DNA of 64,000 nt from NCBI RefSeq assembly GCF_002327085.1, contig NZ_CP023429.1, positions 186,001 through 250,000 of the forward strand, written 5' to 3'. The notes beneath the pieces were generated by a model. That model saw only the letters and a list, made by a program, of their open reading frames with translations. It was not told the DNA's origin and searched no databases. The DNA is from Neisseria weixii. Its GTDB lineage: Bacteria > Pseudomonadota > Gammaproteobacteria > Burkholderiales > Neisseriaceae. Both the position numbers and the translations under genes were made by a program. This document shows positions 38,740 through 49,483 of the stretch, piece by piece; position 1 is the stretch's first letter, and the number at the start of each line of letters is the position of its first letter.

Positions 38740-40395
38740 TTAGCTTTCTCGGCGCAATAAGGCAAAACCTTCTACTTTATTGCGTGGTCGCGCTCCCTGC
38801 CAGAGTTTCGTCCAGCCTTGCGGAGCGGCGGTGTCTTTCGGCTGCTGCACCAAGCGGTAGCGGCAGCTTGGATTATCGGGTTGCAAATGCCATTCGCTGT
38901 ATTGTGCCCAAGCGATGCGGCTGCGGTGGTCGTGAGAATCCACGCTGATGCATTCGTGGCCTTCGCTAAATTGATGACGCAATTCAGGATAAAGCGACAA
39001 TTCCATCTGCTTCACCACCGGCGCGTAACTCTTGGCAGCATCCAGCCAGGGCAGCCACAGCGTCATCAACAATGCCCAGGTTAACGTCACACCGGCCGCC
39101 CAGTTGGTCACGGCTTGGCGGCCACGGATATGCTTGCGGGTAATCGCCCACAGCCATAAGGGTGTGAACAATACCGCTACAGTCATGGGAAACGGATTAA
39201 TTTCCGGCAAGTAATACGGGCTGAAATAAGCTGCGCGTTCGGCCAGTTTTGCCGGCCAGCCGTAATTCATGGCAGCAAAACCGACCCACATAAAGGCGGC
39301 CAACAAACCGAAGGCCATGATGCCGAACCAGTTGATAAACGCTGCTGCGCCGCGGCGCAAGCCGTCGAGTTGGGCTGCGCCGAGCAAAGCCAGCGGCGGC
39401 AGCAACCAAACCAAATGGTCTTGAAAACGTTGCGGATTGAAGGTGAGGAGCGCGGTCGCTAAAATCAACCACGCCAAACACAAACCGCCCCATCCTTGCG
39501 CGTTCATCTTGGTACGAATGAATGCCCACACCGCCAACGGCCACGCAGGCAGGGCAAACCAGAGTAGGTTTTTCAAATAATAGGGTAGGTTAAAGGCCGT
39601 CTTAAAATCAAGCAGTCCGCCGTAAGTGCCGAACATATAAGCATTGCGCCACATTTCAAACATTTTCGGCTGCAAATACAGCAGCAACAGCGGATACACC
39701 ACCATCAGCGGCAGGGCAAATGCAAAGGCACCGATTAGGGTCAGATAATAGCGTTTGAACTGCCATTGCGGATGCAGCACCAAGGCAAATGCCATCATAA
39801 TCAAGGCTAACGGCAATAAAAACCCGGTCGTCAGTGACAGCAGCGCCCAGCCGCCACCCAACAGCAGCGCACCGGTAATCACGCGCTTGTATGCCAGCGA
39901 AAAACCGCACAATACCATGCCCAGTGCGGCAAACACCGCCGACATGTCGCTGATGAAATGCGCCATCGGCAACAAACCGATACTGCCGATTAAAATCAGC
40001 ACCACGCTGCGGCCATGGTGGCGGCCTAAAAAATTGAAACCGGCAAAACCGCACAACAGCAAACCGATCGCGGTAAAAAACACGCTGGCAAAGCGTGTGG
40101 CCGCATAAGCATCTGCCGCCCAAGGCGAGAGCAGCGCTTGAAAAGCACCGGCCACCCACAGGTAAACCGGTGAAATATGGAAATTATGTTGCTCGAATAC
40201 ATGCGGCACCAGCAGGGAAGTGGTGCCGTTGAGCAGGGCCTCGGTAGCGGTGAATAAGCCCGATTCGTCCGGGTTCCACAAATCATGCGAAAATACGCCC
40301 GGCCACAACCAAGCGAACACCATCAGCAATAAAAGCCAAGGTTTTTCGTGGGTTTTAGCAGGTTTGCGGGAGTCCGGTGGCGTGTAAGTCAACAT
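38740..40395 (-). CDS. GT-C type glycosyltransferase, ArnT/PMT-like membrane protein
   Basis: A 551-aa protein with about 11-12 hydrophobic segments and a soluble C-terminal domain from about residue 465. The first periplasmic loop contains DLWNPDESGLFTATEAL, matching the acidic catalytic loop of ArnT-like polyprenol-phosphate sugar transferases. It probably transfers a lipid-linked sugar to an envelope acceptor; donor and acceptor are unknown. No linked glycosylation genes are seen. Confidence 0.75.
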   Translation of the reverse strand: MLTYTPPDSRKPAKTHEKPWLLLLMVFAWLWPGVFSHDLWNPDESGLFTATEALLNGTTSLLVPHVFEQHNFHISPVYLWVAGAFQALLSPWAADAYAATRFASVFFTAIGLLLCGFAGFNFLGRHHGRSVVLILIGSIGLLPMAHFISDMSAVFAALGMVLCGFSLAYKRVITGALLLGGGWALLSLTTGFLLPLALIMMAFALVLHPQWQFKRYYLTLIGAFAFALPLMVVYPLLLLYLQPKMFEMWRNAYMFGTYGGLLDFKTAFNLPYYLKNLLWFALPAWPLAVWAFIRTKMNAQGWGGLCLAWLILATALLTFNPQRFQDHLVWLLPPLALLGAAQLDGLRRGAAAFINWFGIMAFGLLAAFMWVGFAAMNYGWPAKLAERAAYFSPYYLPEINPFPMTVAVLFTPLWLWAITRKHIRGRQAVTNWAAGVTLTWALLMTLWLPWLDAAKSYAPVVKQMELSLYPELRHQFSEGHECISVDSHDHRSRIAWAQYSEWHLQPDNPSCRYRLVQQPKDTAAPQGWTKLWQGARPRNKVEGFALLRRES

Positions 40396-40552
40396 GATAC
40401 AGCGGTTTCAAAAATCTAAAAGATGCGCTAGTGTAACAAATTACGGCCAAATCGGGGAATGCTTGGGTCAAAAGCGGCCAATGATATTCTTCGACCATAT
40501 TTTTTTCAGACGGCCTTCTGGTCTTCTGATTGGAATAAGGCCGTCTGAACAC

Positions 40553-40581
40553 AAAAAAAGACTGCCAAAGCAGTCTTTTTT
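40553..40581 (-). terminator. Intrinsic terminator after rpmE
   Basis: A 12-bp stem AAAAAAGACTGC (40554-40565) with 40570-40581 and a four-base loop. On the minus strand it ends in a T-run, 12 bases past the rpmE stop. Confidence 0.9.
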
Positions 40582-40592
40582 CCATCGGGCTA

Positions 40593-40808
40593 TCAACGTT
40601 TGAACAAGTTGCCGAATTTGTTGTTGAATTTGTCCACGCGACCGGTGGTGTCAACGATTTTTTGTTGGCCGGTGTAGAATGGGTGGCACAAAGAGCAAAC
40701 CTCGATGTTGAAGTTGTCTTTTTCCATCGCAGATTTGGTCACGAATTTGCTGCCGCAAGAGCAGGTCACGGTGATTTCGTGGTAGTTAGGGTGGATACCT
40801 TGTTTCAT
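40593..40808 (-). CDS. rpmE: 50S ribosomal protein L31 (zinc-binding form)
   Basis: The 71-aa protein [19 protein letters not shown] retains four cysteines (C16, C18, C38, C41), the C+ form that binds zinc. A C- paralogue expressed under zinc limitation would lie elsewhere. A stand-alone gene with its own terminator. Confidence 0.97.
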   Translation of the reverse strand: MKQGIHPNYHEITVTCSCGSKFVTKSAMEKDNFNIEVCSLCHPFYTGQQKIVDTTGRVDKFNNKFGNLFKR

Positions 40809-41032
40809 ATTGTTTCCTTTCGATTAAGCGGGCATAGGGGTTTTACCTATGCTTCAAGACAAGGGTGCGATTATCGCTATTTTTTTGCTGTTTCGTCAAG
40901 CAGATATTGCGGCATTGGGGCGTTTTGCAACAGGTCGGCGCAAATATTATCGAATCACGGGCGAAACTTGTGTGGTATTGTGTGTCTAACTGAAATTGAA
41001 TTCAGATTGATGATTTAGTGTGAGGAAATGCA

Positions 41033-41545
41033 ATGAAAGCAAAGCTGTTTTTGATATTGTTGAGAACACTCGGCAAATGGCTGCCTGCATCGTACAGCAA
41101 GCCGTTTGGCAAATTGGCCAAAAAAATCCGCGCGGTACTTGCCCGTCAAATTTCGCCGCATTTGGGCAGCAATGTCAACATCGAAAAAGGCGCTTATGTG
41201 TTGAAAGACACGGTGGTCGGTAACCATTCGGGCATTGGTGTGGATTGCGAAATCTGCTACGGCCTGAGCATCGGCAACAATGTGATGATGGGGCCGGAAT
41301 GCCTGTTTTATTCCAACAGCCATAAATTTGATCAAGCAACCAAACAGTTTTACGGCTATACCGACACCAAGCCGATTGTGATTGAAGACGATGTATGGAT
41401 TGGCCGCCGGGCCATTATTATGGGCGGCGTAACCATCGGTAAAGGCTCGATTATCGGTGCCGGCGCAGTAGTCACCAAGAGCGTGCCGCCGTACTCTTTG
41501 GCTGCCGGCAATCCTGCGGTAGTGAAGAAGAATTTATTGGGCTAA
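41033..41545 (+). CDS. Hexapeptide-repeat (LbetaH) acyltransferase
   Basis: A 170-aa protein with an N-terminal basic region and then left-handed beta-helix repeats from about residue 50. The family end IVIEDDVWIGRRAIIMGGVTIG and GAGAVVTKSVPPYSLAAGNPA is clear. Such enzymes O-acetylate sugars or amino acids from acetyl-CoA; the catalytic histidine is plausible in NSHKFD (near residue 100). Substrate unknown. Confidence 0.85.
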   Translation: MKAKLFLILLRTLGKWLPASYSKPFGKLAKKIRAVLARQISPHLGSNVNIEKGAYVLKDTVVGNHSGIGVDCEICYGLSIGNNVMMGPECLFYSNSHKFDQATKQFYGYTDTKPIVIEDDVWIGRRAIIMGGVTIGKGSIIGAGAVVTKSVPPYSLAAGNPAVVKKNLLG

Positions 41546-41608
41546 ACAAAAGGCCGTCTGAGCCCAATATTTTCAGGCGGCCACAGCTTCGCATATCATG
41601 TTTCAAGC

Positions 41609-42136
41609 TTACTTGGCAATCACGCCGCAGTATTTGCGTGCGCCACCGCCGCCCAGTGCGGCAGGATGGTCGCTGTAGTAGTCGCCGCCGGCATGAATCA
41701 TCAGCGAGCGGCCCTTGAGGGCGTTGATTTTCTTAATGCGCGGTGCGGCAACCGGTTGGATATGGCCATTGGCATCTACTGCCAACGCAGGCAAATCACC
41801 CAAGTGGCCGCTGTCGTCCCAAGGGCCTTTGTGGGCGCCGGTTTTCTTAGGATCCCAGTGGCCGTCGGCTGCCAAACCTCCTACCGGTTTGCCGTCTTTC
41901 TCTTTGGCTGCGCAGCTTGGATTTTCATGTACGTGGAAACCGTAAATGCCTTGCGTCAAACCTTCGATTTTCGGGGTGAATACCGCACCGTATCTGCTTT
42001 GGCTGATGCGCACTTCCCCTGCCACTTTATCGCCGTTTTGCGCGTCCAGCAGCGACATCGGCACCACAATATCCGTAGGTGCGGCATAGGCTGCAGCGGT
42101 CATACTCAATAAAACGGCAGTCAGTAATGTCTTCAT
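41609..42136 (-). CDS. sodC: Periplasmic Cu,Zn superoxide dismutase
   Basis: A 175-aa protein with a Sec signal peptide ([18 protein letters not shown]). Copper ligands lie in FHVHENPSC and zinc ligands in [23 protein letters not shown]. The C-terminal [27 protein letters not shown] carries the last histidine, the channel residues and the disulfide cysteine. ATG 42136 follows AAGGAGAAAC. Confidence 0.95.
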   Translation of the reverse strand: MKTLLTAVLLSMTAAAYAAPTDIVVPMSLLDAQNGDKVAGEVRISQSRYGAVFTPKIEGLTQGIYGFHVHENPSCAAKEKDGKPVGGLAADGHWDPKKTGAHKGPWDDSGHLGDLPALAVDANGHIQPVAAPRIKKINALKGRSLMIHAGGDYYSDHPAALGGGGARKYCGVIAK

Positions 42137-42191
42137 CAGTTTCTCCTTAATCTTGGTCAACGTGCATATTGGATTCAATATACTGGTTTGC

Positions 42192-42569
42192 TTATTTTTT
42201 AGGTAACGCAGATGCCGCTGCTTTGGCTACTGTTTTGTCTTCATCTACTGAACCACCGCTTACACCGACGCTACCCGCAATGATACCTGCTGAATTGACC
42301 AGTAAAACGCCGCCGGCAAAAATGGCCAAACCATTATTGGTGACTTCGATACCGTATAATTCTTTTCCGGGTTGTGCCGCATTACCTAAGCCGCGGGCGC
42401 TCATGTTGAAGTATCGGGCCGTACGTGCTTTTTTGACTGCTGCTTGAATCACAGTTTGAGCCTGACTCAAAGTCAAATCGTCGGGCAGTGTTTTGATTAA
42501 ATCTGCGGCAAAAATAGTATTGCTGACAATCATCGAACACATGACGAAAAGAGTTTTAGCATGTCGCAT
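42192..42569 (-). CDS. Exported GlcG/HbpS-family protein
   Basis: 125 aa with a signal peptide ending IFAAD. It then contains the GlcG-type core: [19 protein letters not shown], later [12 protein letters not shown] and [20 protein letters not shown]. Members bind haem, cobalamin or small metabolites; which applies here is unknown. It is co-oriented with sodC, 55 bases upstream of its start. Confidence 0.8.
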   Translation of the reverse strand: MRHAKTLFVMCSMIVSNTIFAADLIKTLPDDLTLSQAQTVIQAAVKKARTARYFNMSARGLGNAAQPGKELYGIEVTNNGLAIFAGGVLLVNSAGIIAGSVGVSGGSVDEDKTVAKAAASALPKK

Positions 42570-42710
42570 GGTACTTCTCCTTATCGCGGGAAAAATGATG
42601 ATTGCTTCAGTTTTACGCTCTTTCTAAAAATATAAATATCTAATTTAACTGATTGCTTCTCATGGGCTAAATAAGTCTAGCATTTCACATGGGCTGCTGA
42701 TGAAACGTCT

Positions 42711-43763
42711 TTAGCGCGCCCCTATACCAAACCGCCGATCCAGCACGCCATACAGCCAACCGGCCAAACCGACCACCACCAGCATGCGCAACACATGAAA
42801 CGCGGTTACCAGCGGCACACCCAGTTGCAACACTTTGGCGGTGATGGTCATTTCTGCCACACCGCCCGGAGCAAGTCCTAGCCCTAAAGTGGGTAGGGGA
42901 ATATCCGACCACGTTGCCAGCAGTTGGGAAACGCCCGCGGTCAACAGTAAACTCATGCACACCAAAACGGCAGTAACCGATAATAATCTCGGTGCGGCGC
43001 GGAAAAAATCAGAGCGGAATTTGGTGCCGAGTGACCAGCCGATTAAGAGTTGGCCTGCCCATGACAATTCTTTCGGAATGGCCGACAAATGCACACCGCA
43101 TACGGTCAGTAACACCGCAGCCGCCAAGGGGCCGAATGTCCACGGGTTGGCCCAGCCGCGTTTTTGAAACAGCCAACCTGTGCCGGCACAGCAGGCAATC
43201 AGCAGCAGCAATCCGCCGTAATGCACGCCACCTTTATCGATAATCGAATTATCCAAGCCGTGATAATCCATAAATCGGTAAAAAAACGGCACAATGGTCA
43301 CTACCATCAACACACGCAGCGAGTGGGCGGCCACTACTTTATCCACGCGCGCGCCGTGCTGTTCGGCCAAATTAGCCATTTCACTTGCGCCGCCGACTGT
43401 GGCCGCAAACCACGCGGTTTTGAAATCGATACCGGCAAAACGGTATAGCAGCAGCGTGCCGCACAGGCTTAAGATCAAGGCGAACAACATGCCCGCGCCC
43501 AGCCACAGCGCATTAGTGCCGATCATCCCGACCATCTGCGGCGTAAAATACAGCCCCAGCGACATACCGATGATGCACAAGCCCACTTTACGGCCGGAAG
43601 GCAGGGTACGGATGTTGGCCCCGCAGATAGACAAAGTAGCGCAAGCGAGCAATGAGCCGAGCAGCCACGGAATCGGCAGGTTGAGCAGGTTAGCCAGCAG
43701 CGCACCCGTGAGCGCGGCGGCAAAACCGGGCAGATAGGAAAGAAAACGGTTCATGTTTTGCAT
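42711..43763 (-). CDS. AbrB-family membrane protein (COG3180)
   Basis: A 350-aa, ~10-helix protein with two AbrB duplications. The repeats are NLPIPWLLGSLLA near the N-terminus with GGASEMANLAEQHG, and DIPLPTLGLGLAPGGVAEMTITAK in the second half. Once mislabelled 'ammonia monooxygenase', these are probable transporters or regulators. Start may be ATG 43763 or 43754. Confidence 0.85.
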   Translation of the reverse strand: MQNMNRFLSYLPGFAAALTGALLANLLNLPIPWLLGSLLACATLSICGANIRTLPSGRKVGLCIIGMSLGLYFTPQMVGMIGTNALWLGAGMLFALILSLCGTLLLYRFAGIDFKTAWFAATVGGASEMANLAEQHGARVDKVVAAHSLRVLMVVTIVPFFYRFMDYHGLDNSIIDKGGVHYGGLLLLIACCAGTGWLFQKRGWANPWTFGPLAAAVLLTVCGVHLSAIPKELSWAGQLLIGWSLGTKFRSDFFRAAPRLLSVTAVLVCMSLLLTAGVSQLLATWSDIPLPTLGLGLAPGGVAEMTITAKVLQLGVPLVTAFHVLRMLVVVGLAGWLYGVLDRRFGIGAR

Positions 43764-43783
43764 GGAAAATCGTTATGGTTTAT

Positions 43784-43811
43784 AGGCCGTCTGAAAATTT
43801 TCAGACGGCCT
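43784..43811. terminator. DUS palindrome hairpin
   Basis: AGGCCGTCTGAAAA and TTTTCAGACGGCCT abut perfectly, upstream of the AbrB gene and behind tctA. Confidence 0.6.
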
Positions 43812-43816
43812 TTAGG

Positions 43817-43857
43817 GTTTTTATTGGTGGTTCTTGAGATATTACAAAAGTCTCAGC
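43817..43857 (+). repeat. Relic end of the 50-bp-TIR element
   Basis: GTTTTTATTGGTGG...TTACAAAAGTCTCAG resembles the right terminus at 30613-30651 with several changes. No partner end is seen. Confidence 0.5.
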
Positions 43858-43879
43858 CTGAATATTTTCATGATACCAA

Positions 43880-43910
43880 GAAAACAGCCGCGCTGGATTC
43901 AGGCGGCTGT
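43880..43910 (-). terminator. Intrinsic terminator of the tct operon
   Basis: ACAGCCGC (43884-43891) pairs with GCGGCTGT (43903-43910). On the minus strand it is followed by TTTTC, ten bases beyond the tctA stop. Confidence 0.75.
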
Positions 43911-43919
43911 CGTGATGCG

Positions 43920-45414
43920 TTATACAGTTTGTTTGCGGCGGCGCAGCCAGCGGAAAACCGGAAGCAATACCATCAACAAGGCCAACGCCCACAATACTTT
44001 GGTAATCGGGCCATGGAACAACACGCCCAAATCGCCTTGTGAAATCGACAAAGCGCGGCGCAGGCTCGATTCCATCAATTCGCCCAATACATAGCCCAAA
44101 ATCAGCGCAGACAATGGGAAATTGAGTTTGCGCAGGAAGTAGCCCAATATGCCCAAGCCCACCATCAATACCAAGTCGAACGTGGTGCTGTGAATCGCGT
44201 ACACGCCGACAAAGCTCACGGTGGCGATGGCCGGAATCAGGATGTAGTTAGGGATGTTCAACAGCTTGGCAAAAAAGCCGACCAACGGAATATTGAGTAA
44301 CAGCAAAATCACGTTACCGATAAACAACGACGCAATCAAGCCCATACGATATCAGGCTGTTCGCTGAACAACTGCGGGCCGGGAGTGATGTTGTACAAGG
44401 TCAACGCGCCCATCATCACGGCAGTCGTGCCGGAGCCGGGTACGCCAAGGTCAGCATCGGAATGAACGAACCGCAGGCAGAAGCATTGTTGGCTGCTTCA
44501 GGCGCGGCGATACCGCGCAAGTCGCCTTCACCGAATTTACCTGAAGCGCCGGCAAGTTTCTTCTCGTTGGTGTAGGTCATCGCGCTGGCAATGGTGGCAC
44601 CCGCACCCGGCAAAATACCCACCACGAAACCGACCACGCCGCTGCGCACCATACTGCCGAAAGCAAACAGAAATTCTTTCGCGTTAAACAGGGCGCGTTT
44701 GCCTTGTTCCAACGCTTTTTGGCCGCGCTCGGTGTGCTCGAGCATAATCAGGATTTCACTCACACTGAAGAAACCGATTACGATGGTGGTGAACTGAATG
44801 CCGTCTGAAAGGTTGACTGAATCAAACGTGAAGCGGTACACGCCGGTTACGGCATCCACGCCTACGGTCGCCAAGCCTAAGCCGATTAAGGAGGCGATGG
44901 CGGTTTTTAGCGGTTGGTCGCCGACCAGGCCGCTAAGGCAGGTAATAGCGAATACCATCAGGACGAAATATTCGGCAGGACCGAACGCAACCGCCCAGTT
45001 TGCCAGCAGCGGCGCAAACAAGACCACGCCGGTGGTGGCGATGGTGCTGCCGGTAAACGAGCTGACGGCAGAGAGCGACAAGGCAATGCCTGCCTTACCC
45101 TGTTTGGCCAAGGGATAGCCGTCGAGCGTGGACATAATCGCCGCCGCATCCCCGGGCACGTTAATCAAAATGGCCGAAATACGACCGCCGTATTCACAGC
45201 CCAAATAAACGGCTGCCAACAAAATCAAAGCCGATTCGGGAGGCAGGCCGAGTGCATAAGCAAACGGCAGCAAAATCGCCACGCCGTTAATCGGCCCCAA
45301 ACCCGGCAGCATACCGACAATAGTGCCCAGGGATGCGCCGAAGAAGGCCAGCATCAGGTTTTGCGGCTCTAAAGCCACGGCAAAACCGCTCATTAAAAAG
45401 TTTAAAGTATCCAT
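43920..45414 (-). pseudogene. tctA: Tripartite tricarboxylate transporter permease TctA (two frame breaks)
   Basis: The large membrane subunit of a TctABC solute transporter. The N-terminal part (from 45414) contains LGTIVGMLPGLGPINGVAILLPFAYAL and the second repeat GILPGAGATIASAMTY. Breaks near 44440 and 44345 beside G-runs are each fixed by one added base, joining SFIPMLTL to GVPGSGTTAVMMGALTLYNI. The repaired length is 498 aa, normal for TctA. Probably functional in life. Confidence 0.87.
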
Positions 45415-45423
45415 GTTCCGTCC

Positions 45424-45861
45424 TTAACCGAAAAAGCCGACCGGCAGTGGAACATCCAGCAGGCGGTCAAACAGCAGATAAAAGCCTACCCCCAGCGCAA
45501 TGCCTGAAAGCGCACAAGCCTTGAAACTGCCGCCGAATAATGTGCCGACGGTAAACGCCATCAGCGCGGTAGCCAGCGGAAAGCTGAGCAATTCAAACAA
45601 AACGGCATACAGCAACAAAGCCGCCAAGCAAATGCCGAGCTTTTTCAGCATATTGGGGGTGTAGCCCAAGTCGATGACTTCGCTGTTGCGGCGAATGACT
45701 AAAAACAGACAGGATACGGCCAGGAGTGACAGGATCAGCACCGGATAAGGGCGCGGACCCAACGGATCATAGCTGATCGGCGCAGTGTAGCCCCATGCCA
45801 GATACAGCAGGAACACGGCTGCCGCGAGCAGCAAACCGGAAAAACAGCGTTCGAGATTCAT
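45424..45861 (-). CDS. tctB: Tripartite tricarboxylate transporter small permease TctB
   Basis: 144 aa with four hydrophobic segments and PLGPRPYPVLILSLL typical of TctB. ATG 45861 follows GGAGATATT; the longer frame to 45891 lacks a site. It lies between tctC and tctA, nine bases before the tctA start. Confidence 0.85.
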   Translation of the reverse strand: MNLERCFSGLLLAAAVFLLYLAWGYTAPISYDPLGPRPYPVLILSLLAVSCLFLVIRRNSEVIDLGYTPNMLKKLGICLAALLLYAVLFELLSFPLATALMAFTVGTLFGGSFKACALSGIALGVGFYLLFDRLLDVPLPVGFFG

Positions 45862-46053
45862 AATATCTCCATATCTCCGTGAAGGATTCATTTTTATGGT
45901 TCAGCGAGAATTTCAGACGGCCTTTTTAATGGCTAATCTTATCTTTATGCTGAACATTTATCCCAGAATTGATTTGGTCCGCAAAATAAGCAAATGCTTT
46001 TCAGACGGCCTGATGAAAGCCAGCAGGCCGTCTGAAAGCGCAGTGGAACTATT

Positions 46054-47055
46054 TTATTTGGTGTTCAAATCAAACTCTTTAGATAAAGCGCGCATTTCGT
46101 CGGTGGTTTTCACCACGTATTGCTGCAATTCTTCGCCGGTCAATTCAAACGGCAACAAATCGCGGCCGGCACGGATGTCGGCGAATTTCGGGTCTTTCAA
46201 CATCGCATCGAAGTGGTTTTTCCACCAGTTGAACGATTCGTCAGACACTTTCGGGCCCATGTAGTAGCCGCGGATCACCGGCCACTCTACATCGAAGCCT
46301 TGTTCTTTCGCCGTTGGAATGTCTTTCAGCTTACCTTCCAAACGGTTCGGCGAGAATACGGCCAACACGCGGATTTTGCCTGATTCAATGTGCGGCCCCA
46401 TTTCGGCAATACCGGCGCTCACGACATTGATGTGGTTGCCCAATACCGCCGTAACCGCTTCACCACCGCCTTCCAAGGCTACGTAAGTCATGTCTTTCGG
46501 GTTCACGCCGGCCGCTTTGGCCATCATTGCGGTTTGCAGCCAGTCTTGACCACCCACGCTGCCGCCCGCACCGAAGCTGATGGATTTAGGATCTTTTTTC
46601 AGTGCTTCAGCCAAATCGTTCAAATTTTTCAAAGGCGATTCGGCATTTACCGCCACCATGCCGTAGTCGGTGCCGACTGCTGCCAACCAGCGCACGTCTT
46701 TCTCGGTGTATTGGCCGAATTTGCCTTGTGCCAAGTTCAACAGTGAGCCGGTCGAAAAGGCCACAATCGCATCGCCGTTGGCCGGATCGTTGGCCACGAT
46801 TTTATTGTAGGCCACCGCGCCCACACCGCCCGGCATGTAGGTCACGCGCATCGGTTTTTTCAGCTGGTCGGTGTCTTTCAAGCCGGTTTGCGCCAGCTTG
46901 CAGGTCAAGTCAAAACCGCCACCCGGTTTGGCAGGGGCAATACATTCAGGTTTTTTTGGTTCGCCTGCTTCGGCAGTGTCTTTGTTACAGCCACTCAAGG
47001 CTAATGCAGCCAAAGCGGCCAAGCTGATTGCAGCGGTAGTGGATTTGCGGAACAT
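46054..47055 (-). CDS. tctC: Tripartite tricarboxylate transporter substrate-binding lipoprotein TctC
   Basis: 333 aa with a lipobox LALSGC and the TctC/BugD-like solute-binding fold (PAKPGGGFDLTCKLAQTGL, then PGGVGAVAYNKIVAN and GAGGSVGGQDWLQ). It delivers a carboxylate to TctAB; the ligand is unknown. Separated from tctB by 190 bases with several DUS copies. Confidence 0.92.
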   Translation of the reverse strand: MFRKSTTAAISLAALAALALSGCNKDTAEAGEPKKPECIAPAKPGGGFDLTCKLAQTGLKDTDQLKKPMRVTYMPGGVGAVAYNKIVANDPANGDAIVAFSTGSLLNLAQGKFGQYTEKDVRWLAAVGTDYGMVAVNAESPLKNLNDLAEALKKDPKSISFGAGGSVGGQDWLQTAMMAKAAGVNPKDMTYVALEGGGEAVTAVLGNHINVVSAGIAEMGPHIESGKIRVLAVFSPNRLEGKLKDIPTAKEQGFDVEWPVIRGYYMGPKVSDESFNWWKNHFDAMLKDPKFADIRAGRDLLPFELTGEELQQYVVKTTDEMRALSKEFDLNTK

Positions 47056-47411
47056 GTAGTTTCTCCTTACTATTGACTATTGAAGTAAAAGCTCGGCAAC
47101 ATCATGTTGCTGTGGCTTCTTTGTTGACAATCTTTGCAAAATTAAAAGAATCATCAAGTCTTGTCAAGAATAGATTAAAAATTTTAAAGCGATTAAACCC
47201 ATATAATTCAAAGGGAAATAGAAAGTTTGTGTCAGAATTTCAGCAAATAATCAAGATATTTTAAATTTCGTTAAGGTTAAATTGATGATTTTAATGATGG
47301 CTGTGCCGGTGTGGTTTTGCATTATGCAGAAGTATTAATTAGAAATAGAACCAAATTTTATGTTGTTGTTTGTAATTGATTTATCGTGATGACATAAAGG
47401 CATCAGTGTCA

Positions 47412-47430
47412 GTGACCATTCGACGGTCAC
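47412..47430. other. Small inverted repeat in the tctC-cysS gap
   Basis: GTGACC-ATTCGAC-GGTCAC lies in the AT-rich 47.06-47.56 kb gap. The 63-codon frame at 47073 in this gap shows no protein-like features and is not called. Confidence 0.3.
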
Positions 47431-47483
47431 AAAATATTAATATTTTGATGACTTCAGCGGGAGAGATTGCAAAACGCAATCAA

Positions 47484-47529
47484 AAAGGCTTCGTTTGGGC
47501 TGAAAAATATCAGATCAAACGAAGCCTTT
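47484..47529 (-). terminator. Intrinsic terminator after cysS
   Basis: A 14-bp perfect stem AAAGGCTTCGTTTG (47484-47497) with 47516-47529; on the minus strand it is followed by TTTTTG. Confidence 0.85.
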
Positions 47530-47561
47530 ACTCAAACGGTTGAATCAGGGTTTGTCAGGTT

Positions 47562-48964
47562 TTAGCCACGGCGCCAAGTGGTCACACCGGATTTGTCTTC
47601 CAGAATAATGTTTTCCGCGGCCAACACATCGCGGATACGGTCGGATTCTGCCCAGTTCTTATCGGCGCGCGCCTGTTTGCGGGCTTCAATCAGTGCTTCG
47701 ATTTCTCCGTTAGACAGGCCGTCTGAAACGCTGCCGCCTTGTAAAAACTCAGTCGGGTCGCGTTGCAACAGGCCGATGGTGCCGCCTAAATGCTTCAGGC
47801 AGGCGGCGAGGTCGGCGTTTTGCGTTTTGTTGACTTCATTTGCCAGCTCAAACAAAACCGCCATGGCCTGCACGGTGTCGAAATCATCATCCATCGCGGC
47901 TTGGAAGCGGCGCACATAATCGTTGTCCGCATTAAAGCTTTCAGACGGCATGGTATTTTTCAGCGCGGTGTACAAACGCGTCAATGAGCCTTTGGCATCG
48001 TCCAAATGCGCATCGGAATAATTCAGCGGGCTGCGGTAATGCGCGCGCAAAATAAAAAAGCGTACCACTTCGGCATCATAGGCTTTCAACACATCGCGGA
48101 TGGTAAAGAAATTGCCCAGCGATTTGGACATTTTTTCGCCGTCCACACGGATAAAGCCGTTGTGTAACCAATATTTCACATGGCTTTCAATCGCTTTGCC
48201 GCCGTGGTTGTGGCCGCACGAATGGCCGTGCGCACCGACGCTTTGGGCGATTTCGTTTTCATGGTGAGGGAATTGCAAATCCGCGCCGCCGCCGTGAATG
48301 TCGAACGTGTCGCCAAAGAGATTTTCACTCATCGCCGAGCATTCGATATGCCAACCCGGACGACCTTGCCCCCACGGGCTTTCCCAAGCCGGTTCGCCCG
48401 CTTTAGCCGCTTTCCACAGCACAAAATCCAAAGGATAGCGTTTGAAACCGCCCACTTCCACGCGCTCGCCTGCGCGCAAATCATCCAGCGATTTTCCTGA
48501 AAGCTGGCCGTAAGCGGCAAACTCACGCACGGCGTAATACACATCGCCATTCTCCGCCGCATACGCCTTGCCTTTGGCAATCAAGCGCTCAATCATTGCA
48601 ATCATCTGCGGAATATTTTCCGTGGCTTTCGGCTCGACATCCGGACGCAGCACGCCTAAAGCCGCCGCATCTTCGTTCATCGCTTCAATAAAACGCGCCG
48701 TCAACTCGCCGATGGTCTCGCCGTTTTCCGCCGCGCGCACAATGATTTTGTCGTCAATATCGGTGATGTTGCGCACATAAGTGAGCGGATAATCACGCTC
48801 GCGCAGCCAGCGCGCAATCATGTCGAACACCACCATCACACGCGCATGGCCGAGATGGCAGTAGTCATACACGGTCATGCCGCACACGTATATGCGCACG
48901 TTTTCAGGGTTGATGGGGCGAAAGGTTCTTTTTGACGGGTTAGGGTGTTGTAGATGGTTAGCAT
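47562..48964 (-). CDS. cysS: Cysteinyl-tRNA synthetase (one frame break near the N-terminus)
   Basis: CysS charges tRNA-Cys. Class I motifs are present: [11 protein letters not shown] (HIGH type) and [10 protein letters not shown] (KMSKS). Zinc ligands lie in YVCGMTVYD, the GWHIECSAM region and the HHENE segment. The natural start is ATG 48964 ([13 protein letters not shown]). One missing A near 48925 shifts it; repaired length is 467 aa. The long frame from 48992 starts with unrelated residues. Because CysS is normally indispensable, this break is best read as a sequence error. Confidence 0.93.
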
Positions 48965-48967
48965 GGA

Positions 48968-49473
48968 TTAAGAACTTTCTGTAATCGTCCAAGGTACATC
49001 ATTCTTTTTTGAGATAGTTGTGATGGCAACACGAGGATCAATGGCTTTCAGTAATTGCTTTAATTTATCTCGTAAATCAGGCAGATCATATATTTGTTTT
49101 GTTCTCTTAGGTTGTTTTATGTGTAAGACAACACGAATGTTTTGGCATCTTAAGGCTTTTTCAGCAAAGTTTTTTTCATCGGAACTATTCGCTTGGAATT
49201 TAGCTGAAACAATGCCTGCAAGAGTATCTCTTACTTTTTGGGCGATTTCTTCCTCTAAAGGTGGTTTTTGGGATTGCGTTCCCCTTCTCTAAAATCTTTA
49301 ATTTCACAGAGCCATAATACTTGATCGTTTTCATATGCAATAAAGTCAATGGCCTTATTGCCCTTTGAGCATTTATTTTCAAATTGATTACGATAATGTG
49401 ACCACTCATCGTATTTGGAGGCCTGATAGTTTTCAGGAAATTCGAATTTTAGTGAGCCTTCAGTAATTGTCAT
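48968..49473 (-). pseudogene. Putative PD-(D/E)XK nuclease paired with ATPase (one frame break)
   Basis: An AT-rich gene of about 168 aa after repair. It starts MTITEGSLKFEFPENYQASKYDEW. The segment KAIDFIAYENDQVLWLCEIKDF (residues 41-62) shows D followed 15 residues later by ExK, the layout of PD-(D/E)XK nuclease cores. A break near 49262 is fixed by one A in a five-A run (NPK-KPPLEEE). It begins 10 bases after the ATPase stop, as an operon partner. Nuclease activity is inferred from the motif only. Confidence 0.6.
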
Positions 49474-49483
49474 ACGTTATCCT

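Noticed and set aside
47073..47264. 63-codon open frame upstream of tctC
   Set aside because: AT-rich non-coding composition, no ribosome-binding site, and no family features.
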